Shown here one piece after another: positions 11,399 to 22,073 of a stretch of 64,000 bases of DNA. Within the stretch, counting starts at the first letter, position 1. The number at the start of each line of letters is the position of its first letter. The stretch comes from Klebsormidium nitens (lineage: Eukaryota > Streptophyta > Klebsormidiophyceae > Klebsormidiales > Klebsormidiaceae): assembly GCA_000708835.1 (NCBI GenBank), contig DF237166.1, forward strand, positions 62,001-126,000, in the 5' to 3' direction. The position numbers were made by a program, and so were the translations under genes. Under the pieces are notes generated by a model, which was not told where the DNA came from, searched no databases, and saw only the letters and a list, made by a program, of their open reading frames with translations.

Positions 11399-14300
11399 CT
11401 GCAAAGTACAGCAGTGCTTTCATTTAGAGCGCTGCAACCACTCAAGCAGTTGAGTAGCAACTTGTTTTCTGCTTGGCTTCCTCAATCATGCAGCATTTCC
11501 CTCATGCAGCTTGTACTGAACAAGTCTACTTGTGCAAGTTGAGCTCAAGAAGATATGCACCCAATCTGGTTGGTGCAGAGAGGTGGTAGAATACAGGCAA
11601 TGCCAATCAGTACTATCTTAGCAATATCCCCAGACACAGCTAGCATTATTTACCTAGCTGCGAGAGCCCAGAGTCCACATGTCAAAGCGGTCTGAAATCT
11701 TAACAACTTCCATGTGGAAGCGGTGCTGATACTGACAAGTCAAATGCTGTAGCTCACCATTTTGTGGGGTGCAGAGCCCGCTGAACAAAGATCAGAATGT
11801 GGAACCGCCAGCTTGAAGAGAGGCCAAGACACCACTGCACACAAATGCATTCTGGTGTTGAGAAACTAGATCGATATAGTCAGATATGCCAAGCAACTCG
11901 AAGCATCCTCTCATGGATCTTGATCCACACCCTTCTCAGAAAGTTGCAAGAAAGTCAGAGGTAAGACAAGGGGATCATCACACCATAATGGGCGAGCACC
12001 TTCCTTGCTCACACCTGCAAATGCACGGCAGAGCTCCCACTAGCATTGGTCCTCACCTGTGAAAGTCAACAATGAGCTCAATGAGCTCAACCAGACCAAT
12101 GCTGTCTGGCGCCGCCCCAAACACCGTGCAACTCGACCTTTACCGCAACTCGCACACTACCAGCTGACTCACTTCCAACAACTTGTGAAGCGCTTTGCTG
12201 CAATGCTGTCACTTGTTCCCTCCGTCTCTGCTAGACAACGCAGCACCACCGCAAAGTTTTGACAAGGAAACCTTTGATCTGAACGAGCTGCGAAGTGTCG
12301 TAGCCTTCCAAGTTGTTCTCGAATGCTGCACCCTCGGCGCTCTTTTTGCGCGCAGGGGGACTGCTCGATTGAACCAAGGCGATCATCCCCCCGACCCGAA
12401 TGTTAATGGAGTGCATGCAGTCTGGATGGCTGAACAACCGAGGGCCTAGGGTACGAGGCTAGCTGCATGATCACTGCATCGGTACATGCGTACCTACTCC
12501 GGGTGCCCCTTCATGGACCGGACCTCGTACAGCTGGGCAATCACCCCGTGTGTCGAGCCACCAGCCCAAACCCGGGACGGTTTCGAATCGAAACGCGTCA
12601 GAGTTTTTGAAGTCTGGTTCATGAACGACGATAATCCAGCAGGTGTGCGGCGTTCGACATTCCGCAATCTCCGAAGATCTTGCCAATCAATTCGAGCGGG
12701 AAATCGAACTCGACGGTTGGAGGAACTCAGAAAGTCAACATCACCTGTGACGCCACGCGTTTAAAATCCGTAGTCTCATTTTACGCGCTTTTTACCTCGG
12801 GAATCTCAAGCGCTTTTTCAGGCGTTCGCTTCGGGTGCCTGTGCACCGTAGGCAATTTGGGGTCGAGTTTTCAAATCCCCGAGAATGCCTGTGACGTGAA
12901 ATCCGCAACCTGGCTGGGACCCGCGTGGAACTCCCCACCTGTTTCGATGCACTGACAGTTTTCTGAATTTCGGTTGGGCTCCAACTTCCAAAGTTCCAAC
13001 CGTATCGGTGACGAATCATCCGAACCGTCAGATTGGATACGAAGCCAATCTTACGGTGTTATCGACATGGAGTTCACGTGTTCACTGCGGGGGCCGTAAC
13101 TGCCTCAGCATTGCGTGGCCATCTGTGATTGGATGTCTGCCTCCGAGTTTAACGAACTATTGCTTTGCAAAGAACACGAGAGCACACGTGGAAGCAGTAC
13201 AAAGGCGTGCATGCGCAACCGGGGGCTCCGGCTCACTTGATCCGATCAGCACCGACCCGTACCTATCTACCGTACTGGATGCCGGAGCTCGGTGGGTGCC
13301 TTGACGGTACAAACCTCTCCAGAGTCCAGGGAGAATGTACCTACGGTATGTAACTTGAGTAGGACGGGAACCACCGTGCTACAGTACCTACCTACGAGGG
13401 CAGACCCGGAGCCCGTGTGGAGCTACCGGCTGGACAAAGTGTCCCGGTGAATAATTCTAGAGCTCGGTACAGCCCTCCCATGCAGATTGGCATGCGTTCT
13501 TTCGTACGGTGTACCTGTTGCCGATCGCTTCAAGTTGAGTACCTATACCGTAGGTACATAATATGAACCTACAGTGCTCAAACTAGTGGGTACCTGCATA
13601 CCGATACTACCTACGGTACTAGGCAGGTCCTACTACCTAGACGTGCCTAATAAGGGTACGGTTACTACGGTACCAAGTAGTTTGCGGAGTTATACGGTCG
13701 AACCTATGCCATATCTCACCGTTTACCCACTACGGTAGACAGTAGGAACCTAAGGAGTACCGGTCATTCTTAACAAAAATTTCCCTCTAATTAAAAGAAG
13801 GTTATTGACAACTTTCACGCAAATTTGTGTCCAGGAAACGGCTAATTTTGCAAGGTACCGCAAAAAAAACGGTAGGTACCCGCCAACGTACTTATCTACT
13901 GAGGTCGTGATGATGGAGAGAGTGGAAAGTGTACTTCGTAGCACGCTGCAGCCTGCCGGCATGGGCCGCAGGACTGCATGACAATCAGATGGATACGGTG
14001 TACCTTCCGTCTTGATGCCAACAGCACTCTGCTTCAGATGTTGTGTGTGAAATTACTTTTGCAGCTTATATTTGTGCGCGCGTGGAGATGGCCAAATCCA
14101 TCGACGGCTTGGAATGGTGACTAGGTCACGTTGTTGGGCCCGGTTAGCGGGGGCGTTTCCATTGTTGGTCAGCTCTGCCAGTCCACGTGTCATGCAAATA
14201 TGCTCCCAGGCTGATGCATGCATGAGGACAAATAGCTTATCCGGGCCTGATCCTGCCACGCTGGCAGCTGGCAGGCGATCGGGTGCTGCTGCGGAATATC

Positions 14301-14871
14301 AGAAGGATCGGTTCAAGATGGCGTCCTGATCCCGGCGGATACGTTGCCGAAAGCTTGCAGGCCCAGTCGCTGTTCAGGAAGACTGACCGACTCACTCCGA
14401 AAAGAATGTGGTTCATGGAACCGGGGACTTCAACATCAGTTGACGTCGAGCATTTTGAACCGACCCGTGAACCACTTTGATATGACAGGTGTCCTCTCCG
14501 AGCCCATCTTCTGCTACGTGGCAACCTTCGAGAACGTGATGTTCGCACCCATAGCTAAAGAGTCATAAGCACATGCTAGATGCCAATGAGATGTTCATAA
14601 GGTATGTATGATTTTGAACAAGTGGCACCATCCGATCGGTACTCAATTTCGTGGCGGCATTCCTGTCCGTAGGATGGTTCGCGCCCAGCTTGTAGAATTT
14701 ATAGGCACTTGACGGCCATGACGCATACGCTGGAAGACGGCGACCTACTCCTTTCAATGACGATGCACGAAGCAGACTTTGTTTAGCTCTACGCTTGCTC
14801 AGCAATCCACAACCAAACAGCGCTTCTACTTTGACAACCAGGATTCCTTAGAACTGAAGTCGAGTTGTACA
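11399..14871. other. Intergenic stretch between divergent PLATZ and plastid protein genes
   Basis: Should hold the missing PLATZ 5' exon and both promoters. No convincing coding exon was seen. The part from about 13190 to 13900 is unusually rich in short TACC/GGTA words such as tacctacggta and ggtacc, many of them palindromic. See the findings. Confidence 0.45.
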
Positions 14872-16966
14872 ATGGCTTCCTTGCAGGCAGTGTCTGTTCG
14901 GTCCTCCATCTCTACTTGTTCACTTATAGGGCGGGACCACACTTTGCGGCAGGGGCAATGCTCCACAGTGTCTTACCCTCTTTTGAGGAGCTCGTTCTGC
15001 TCCACAAACACGAGTCGCACTGTGAATAAGGGCTCTTATTCTTCATTTGCTGGGACCCGATTCTCGGGAGAGCCCTTGGGATTGGTGAAAGCCCTTAGCC
15101 CAAGGAGAAGGCAATGCAATGTACGAGCAAGGTAGGGCATGGGCGCGCATGTCTACAACGAGCTGGACCTGAACATTTCATCATGTTGCTATCCTTGTTG
15201 CAGTATACGCTTTCATTGTTAGTCGTGACATTGACAGATACTTGGTCAATTCTTTGGAGCGCAGAATATAAGCCGCATGTTCTTTGAGCAGCATTGCTCA
15301 AACTTTGCTTGGATTTTTGCCTGGTTAGGTACCAACATCTTAATGGTAGATTGAAGCTGCTTTGATCAGAGTCAGGATGAAAGCCTATCTGAAGTCATAA
15401 GTTCTATCGTTGTACTGTAGCCCTAAATATACTCCCAGTCAAATGCGGTTTTGTCTGTAGCACTGGAAAGCACCCACTGCATGTGGCTACAGCAATCCGC
15501 AAAATGGTGACTTTGGATTTTCTTTGGTGCTGCAGTGAAGGCAGGCAAGCTGCCCGGGATGTAGAGAAGAAGTCAAAGAACATATTTGAAAATATTGTTG
15601 ACTTCTTCAAGTACATGTAAGCCTACCAACCACTTGCTTTGGGTCACATTGGAGATTGTTGTTGATTTTACCTCAATTACCGATGGGCTCTTGTACGCAG
15701 CATTGAATGCAGCCAAAAAGCGTGTTTCAGGATCTCATCCACACGATGAAACAGTGACCTCTGTTGTCTTGTCATAGTTCTGCATCTGGCTCAGATTTAG
15801 CTCCTTTGACTGTTTGGTTCTGGATGCAGCAATCAAATGGAGTTTTGAAAGCAGACTCTAAGAAGAGGAAGCAGCCAAGGACTCTGCACTGCGTTGTTAC
15901 AGGCCTGATTCAATCTGTCGCTTTCTCTGCAGTATCAACAGCATTCTTGGATTTTTCTCGAGCATCTTGGGAGGCATCTCCCGTCTGTTCAGAGGCAAGG
16001 AGGGCAGTGCCAAGGCCAATCTGAGAAGTAAGTGCCTTTGCCTGTCACACTGCTTGTTCCCTCCCATCTTAAAAGTATTGCATCCCCAGCTTTCAGAACC
16101 GAAATCTCTTTGTCTACTTCGCCAACAAGCAGCATTTCTTCTCTATATGCCTGACTCCTTGTGAGAGAAAAACAAAGAGACCTCAAAAGGACCTTCTGGT
16201 AGGCATCTCCATAGTGTAAGTTCTGCTGCACTCTTGCGGAATCAGCATTGCACATCAACCGAGTAGAGGATATGTAATCCATATTCCAACTGTAAGGTAA
16301 AGCGCAGAGACTGGTACCAGCTGCTGCAGCCTGGCCGTACAAACTGTTTTGATGTGAATCTGGTTGCTGGTTGGTTGGTCCTTTTGCTAGTCTATGATGG
16401 GCGAGCTGACTTTGTCTAATGCTCTGATTTTTTGACTTTCATTGAAGTTGCGAATTGTTGACACTCTGGAATTCTGATAATTGTGCCCATCTGATTTCAG
16501 ATGCTGGTGACAAGGTGGAGGGCGCTGGCAGAGATGTAGGCAATGCTGCTGAAGATGCCGTTGACGCTCTGGTAAGACAAGAGAGTGATGTCCAACGTGC
16601 CACTTCTGCATTTAAAAGTCATTAGATTATTTGAGTTTGATATATTGATTGTAGGAGCAAAAGTCGAAAATGATCATTAAATTTGGAAGGAGCAAATCGA
16701 AGTTTGGCAATGGCACCAATCTGTTGTTGGTGAAGTCCAATCCATCTTCTTTGAGAGTCTCGGGCTCTGTCTTGATGCACTCTCACATGTTCTTCAGGAT
16801 CTGAGCGCTGCAATAGGCGCCTTGATTTGATGCCCATTGAGCCAGTTGTGGCACAGGCTGACATGAACGCTGCGCTTTTTTCTCTCAGGGAGACAAGGGC
16901 AAGGACTTCAAGAGAGGTATCTCGGACGGTCTTGATGATGCTTCTTCAAGGTTGAAGCGCGCTTAA
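14872..16966 (+). CDS. Small predicted plastid protein, function unknown
   Basis: I do not recognise the family. Five exons: 14872-15131, 15536-15616, 15933-16027, 16501-16571, 16889-16966. Borders are GT-AG and the phases match throughout (2, 2, 1, 0), giving 194 residues. Exon 1 encodes an 86-residue leader rich in Ser, Thr and Arg with few acidic residues, starting MASLQAVSVRSSIS, typical of a chloroplast transit peptide. The mature part has an amphipathic segment (KSKNIFENIVDFFKYI), a hydrophobic Gly/Ile segment (ILGFFSSILGGISRLFRG), then a charged Gly/Ala/Asp-rich end (DKVEGAGRDVGNAAEDAVDA and GDKGKDFKRGISDGLDDASS). The last part resembles the helical repeat style of LEA or stress-associated proteins, but that is only a compositional likeness. 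Plastid location is inferred from the leader alone. Confidence 0.7.
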
Positions 16967-18435
16967 GAGGTGAGATACTCGCTTTTCAACATATAAGAGC
17001 CTACAGCATGATAATACAACGCTAGTGTTGCTGACCATCACCTTTGCAGTTTCTGCCAACATCACGTGATGGAGTAGTCCAGCAATTGGAGTGCAACTGT
17101 CATGCCCAACCTTGAGCATCGAATCTAATTTTAACATGCTGAGTGGTGGTCCGATAGCTGAAATTTTCCCCCACTTCTTGGCAGGTGGTTGTTGAGCAGC
17201 GGTCAGCCTATCTCTTGTTTGTTGTCCAATCGAAGTCAAGGGTTTACGATGTCATTTAAACGGTAGAAAATTGACTCTTTCAGACAAAGCACTGCCTTTG
17301 AAAATGTTAGGAAACCCTGTACGTAGCTTAGAAGCAACTGAAAGCACCTCGGTGCCTCGTAGATTTGTCTAGAAGGGTATTGTCTGTAGGCTTAGCATGC
17401 TGCGATTTGCTTGTGGACGCTATTGTGTCTTATACATAGACATGTTTGGAGACATAAGATCTCTTCCCTTTCGACAACCAAAGGCTTGGAAGTGCATGCA
17501 ATGCATCTAAGTGAATCTCAAATCAAACGCGCAGTGGAAAGAATATATCCAGCCTGTTGCTGTATTTGCCCTTGATTAAACCTACCAGCAATTTGTGTAC
17601 AAAATGCAAGCCAGGGCTCCTTCCGTAAGTATGTCAGTAAGCATCCCTGACATTTATTGACGAGAACTTAGCTTGCACTATGTAGTGCCAAATCCGACTT
17701 CGAGCACATTGAATCAGTCGTAACGGTAGTACGACTGAAGGGTTATCATGTTGCGTGCGCAGTCCATCATAGGTACGTTGCCATAACGTTGCATCACGAT
17801 TCACATCCTTATTATACAATGACATATACTAGTCGAAAATGATCGTCGCACATCATTTACTGCTGAGGGTGGCAATATCACTCAAACAAACCAGAGTCCC
17901 GGTCAAACCGTCGAAACAAGCGGCCACAATAAACAAAATGCATATCGAGTATTCACCGCGATTATAAGTTTTTGCATGTTTGTAACTGATGTACTTGAGC
18001 ACATGTTCGAGTAGCTTGCAATGCCTCAGAGTCCTCTATAGGACATCGGGCAAGATAGTAAACGACCAATTCCAAAGTTGGAGGATCGATATTGGTAATT
18101 AAGCTGTAAGATTCTTCTTGAACAGCCAAAACGTTCATAGCAGAGAGCAGCGGCACCATCGAACTTCCACTAATTGGAGTATGCAAGCATTGAGTACTTG
18201 AGGATGTCCGAGCCCATCAGAAACGAGATCAATGTAGTGTCAGGTCAGCTCAAATCTATCCCTTAAGCCGAGGTGCAGGGTACATGCATGGCATTACACA
18301 GATTATTGCCATGAGAGCCCCCGATTGTCGGAAGCGTGTGCGTTACACTTCCGAGCGCTGTATACTCTCAAGCTACTGCAGAGTAGCAAACGACAAATTC
18401 AACACCTCAGGATCTTCTCCCCGTTCATATGTATC
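16967..18435. other. Intergenic stretch
   Basis: Lies between the 3' ends of the convergent plastid protein and FolB genes. No coding exon or repeat of note was seen; it is AT-richer than the genes. Confidence 0.4.
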
Positions 18436-21400
18436 TTACGCTCCCGGCACCCTTGTTCTATGTATACGTATGCCAAGGTACTCGCACGTGCCGTGAATAG
18501 CCACGTGGGGCTTTTTTACGGTGATTGTCAAGTCGTCGACCTTCGAATACCTTCCTAGGATGACGTCAGCAATGCTCTGCGCTACGGTCTCGAGAAGCAA
18601 CCGGGGCGGCCCCTCCACGATATCCCTCACGTCCCTGATGGTCAGGGCAAGCAACGCGGGTCGGTCAAGAGGGCGGGAGCCAGCACAAAAGCAGAAAAGT
18701 GACCTGTAAGTTTGCATCCGAGGAAAACAGAAATGGCATTGATGCCCTTTCGGACGTCCAAACCTGGGCAAGGGGTTCTTTCTGATTCCCGGAAATATGT
18801 CAGAATGGAGTGCAAGCACCGGAAAACATGCAGAAACAAATGGCCAAACCTACCGGTAGCTTACGGCATAACTAACGGGATCTTCAATGCCGTCAAGTCT
18901 ACGAGCAGCATCCATATAAGCGCTGTATTAGATTTGAACGATAGTGGACGCCCGAAAAACGGCTCGGACGACTCCAACAGGGGCAATCCTGAGACCAATT
19001 CAACTAGCGTTTCTCAAAGTGCCAACTTACAGGCGAGCTCTACGAAGCTAACCGGACGCTTTCAGTAAGGTATCACCCCCTCTGATAATGTACAAAGACC
19101 CACCGTGGTAGATCGCCGCATGAAGGACGGTCCTCGCTTGTTTTTCCAAATCGACACTCAGAATATAGTGAGACATCACAAAATGGCCACATATTTAGAC
19201 ATCAGAAAACGGCCAAGAAGGGTAGACATGGGCGTCGGAAAGTACAAAGAAAGGACAGACTCGCCGACAGACTGGTGAAGTAACCGTCTCCAAGGTCGTC
19301 CATCTTAGTTGCTCAGGTAAAACCTCCCAAGGTGGATGAAAACGAACGCTGCCAATCGGTCAAAATTTGGACGTCCGAAGTTACACAAAGACTCCACTTA
19401 GATTCACTTGTTTGGTCACAGCGTCCGTCGTACCTATTCAGGCGGCGCCAGACATCCCACGACACCGATGTCCGACTCGGACGTCCGGAATCTCATAAGC
19501 AATCTGCCTTAAACCACCACCCGACCGGTACATATGCGCCAGCAGTGCTGGCCGTTTTCATAATTTGAACTTCTCGACCGGAGTTCAAGTTTCCTTATGG
19601 GGCGCCACATTTTTGACACCCGCAAATGGGCTCTTTGCATGCTTAGAGCACGCTTCGATCATGTTTTCCGGAGGTCGTGCCAAGCTCGGTCGCTACAAAG
19701 GGGCCTTGTAGGAAGGCGCCATACTTTTCAGCCCTAAAAACCCTCAAGAATAGCTCCTATAAGCTGAGGACAGCTTTTCAGGGCCTACAGGCCTTGTTTT
19801 TGGCCGTTTGAAGAGCCGGGAAAGGGAGCGCGTCTCAACGGGGCCTGTTCCAGGCGAGCAAGCTTGACACCGTCGGATTTGGTGAAGGTTTGATGCAGCT
19901 ATCGCCGGGAAAAGACGCCACTTTGAGTGTTCAAAAACATGCGCCCCATGAGTCACCGTTTGAATTGCCCGATCTCGATGACCGTTGGCAAGTTATGCCA
20001 CGTCAGCATCGAAATTGCCCGGTTTTATAGGTTGGGTGGTGGTGGTGGTGGTGGTGGAGCTCAAATCGTTGAACTCAGACGTCCGAAGTTATACTGATGA
20101 TGGGCTTCGACTCACTGGTAGACTGCCGCGTAGTTGACTGTGTCAGCCAGGTCGTCCGTCCGGCCCGCGCGCGCGAGGTCCGCCGAGGCCTCGATGTCGA
20201 CCACGAACTTCTGACCCAGCCGGCGCTCCTCCTCGAGCACGCCGTGATACCCGTGGAAAACAAGGCCTTTCAGCAGGATCGTGTCGCGCCTGAAAAGACG
20301 GAGAACAGCGGAATGAGACGGGCGGCGACAGACACTACCGGGAAGCAACTTGTGCCAGAGCGCCGTGGAATACAAGGCCTTTCAGCAGGATTGTGTCGCG
20401 CCTGAAAAAACGATAACAACAAAAGTTGAGGGGGTTTGATTGGGGGAGATGGGAGAGTCATCCGAGAGCGCGCCGTGGTAGCCGTGGAAAACAAGGCCTT
20501 TCAGCAGGATCGTGACGCGCCTAAGGAGACGGGAACGGTAGACCGAAGTTAGGAATGTTGATGACATCTTAATTTTGTTGACGGGCGGAGACGGGGTTTC
20601 AAGTCAAGGGATTGGTCCAAGCACATCCTGGTAGCTGAGGAAAACAAGGCCTTTCAGCTGGTTGTATCGCGGCTGGAGAGACAAGAAATGCTGAAATGCT
20701 TAGAGAGGGTGACAGAACAAAACAAGGCCTGTCAGCAGGATCGTGTCGCGCCTGGAGAGACGGGAACAGCGGACCGATGTTTACATTGCTGACCGGCGGA
20801 GACGGATTTCGAGATTGGTCCCGAGCATACTCTAAAACACGTGGAAAGCGAGGCCTTTTGACAGGATGGTGTTGCGCCTCGAGAGACGGCAGGATTCGGG
20901 AACAAGTTAGGAGGTTGAAGGGCGAAGGCGGGAATTTCGGTTCGAAAAATGGTGCCGAGAACGCCGTGGTAACCAAGACAAACAAAACCTTTCAGCAGGA
21001 AGACAGAAAAGAAGAAACTTTGATTGCGTTTGACGGGCAAAGGCGGAAGATACGTTTTGAAAGATTGGCGCCATTCAGCAGACTCTTTAAAATGTAGCGC
21101 GCCAAAGAGATGGATAGAAAGGAGATTTTCGTGAGGTTTGAAAGCGAAGACGGGAGACACGTTCGAGAAGACGGTGCCATGCAGCAGACTCTTGTAAAGC
21201 AAAGACTTTCTAAAGAAACGAAAGGGGCGAATTCTGGGAAAACTTCGTTTAACAAAGACGGGGGTTACGCTCACACGGGCGGTGCTATTGACAAAATCTT
21301 GGTCGAAGATGATGGGAAGATGCACGGAAAAAGGCGCTTCGAAGTGGTCCTTGTCAGCGTACGGTAAAGGCAAATCTCAAAGCGGAACCATGTCGCGGAG

Positions 21401-22073
21401 CCTGCTAGCAAGAAGGTGAAGTTGTTCCACGCTTATAGCGGAACCTGTTGGCGTGAGATCTGCCGCCGACGATGTTTTCTCTTCTTAGAGAAGCCACCTT
21501 CGTTCGAGAAAGCGAGCGGCAAGAGACTCGCACCAGGAAAGTCGGGAGGGTAACGAAAATGCACGGCAAGGCGAAGAGAGCTGGAGGCTTCGGTTGAAGA
21601 CTAGGACGGAAAGGGGTGACAACACTTTGCAGCTGGGAAGGGGTGCATAGACAGCGAATTACATTACGAAGCCGCCCTAGGTTGAAAGTAAAACGGCGAA
21701 CGGTGCAATTTAAGCGGATATGTGGTGATAGAAGAGGATTGTAAAATGGAATGCCCGGCAAAAAGGCGACAGCCCGGCGTTTCGTGTGTGTTGATAAGTT
21801 GCCTAGAGCAAAAAAGCGAAGGCAGCATGGGAAGCAGCCCTGGCAAAGAAATATTCGGGGCGGCTTCCATGTTGGAGACAGAGACGGTGCCATGAAGACA
21901 GGTTGCTCCTGTCCCTTCAAATGCTGCAAAGTCTGAGAGCACCTCGCGCCTGCGACAACTTCGCAAGGGCTTCAAAGGACACTGGGTATGTTCTGAGATG
22001 ATGAAGGGTAGCCAGTCAAGGAAGCACGAACCAGAAAGGGGTAAGAAGGTGGCAGCTCATTGTGAACTTACAT
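18436..22073 (-). CDS. FOLB: Dihydroneopterin aldolase (FolB), folate synthesis
   Basis: Splits 7,8-dihydroneopterin into 6-hydroxymethyl-dihydropterin and glycolaldehyde, a step of folate synthesis. Two certain coding exons on the minus strand, 20289-20116 and 18634-18436, joined in frame by GT-AG borders. The first encodes RDTILLKGLVFHGYHGVLEE and ends DTVNYAAVYQ; the second runs from DVRDIVEGPP to VKKPHVAIHG and the stop. The first exon opens with a lone G before CGC GAC ACG. A candidate 5' exon ends at 22072 with ...CACGAT before a strong gtaagt donor, so AT plus G would make the start codon. With that start the protein is 124 residues, and the family's key residues fall at Glu22, Tyr54, Glu74 and Lys100, the same numbers as in the well-studied bacterial enzyme. 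The body of the gene is secure; the upstream exon is inference. The 5' intron is filled with copies of the exon's acceptor edge. Confidence 0.85.
20035..20057 (+). repeat. (GGT)n microsatellite
   Basis: About seven and a half perfect GGT units inside the FolB intron, close to the 3' side of the upstream coding exon. Confidence 0.95.
20355..21010 (-). repeat. Array of six or more copies of the FolB exon 5' edge
   Basis: The exon edge in plus-strand view is aaggcctttcagcaggatcg then tgtcgcgc, with ctgaaaag as the acceptor side. Copies end at about 20401, 20521, 20672, 20751, 20877 and about 21003, spaced roughly 80-150 bp. The three nearest are almost identical over 25-30 bases, and two also repeat the gccgtggaa(a/t)ac part further inside the exon. 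The acceptor CAG (seen as ctg) is kept in several copies. Weaker echoes (cattcagcagactctt, catgcagcagactcttg) continue to about 21195. Confidence 0.9.

Noticed and set aside
20290-21200. Regularly spaced repeats considered as a CRISPR-like array
   Set aside because: Repeats are degenerate, spacing varies, they match the adjacent FolB exon, and the genome is eukaryotic.
20732-21373. Open frame of 213 codons on the minus strand in the FolB intron
   Set aside because: It reads through the edge-copy array, has no ATG start and no sensible protein character.
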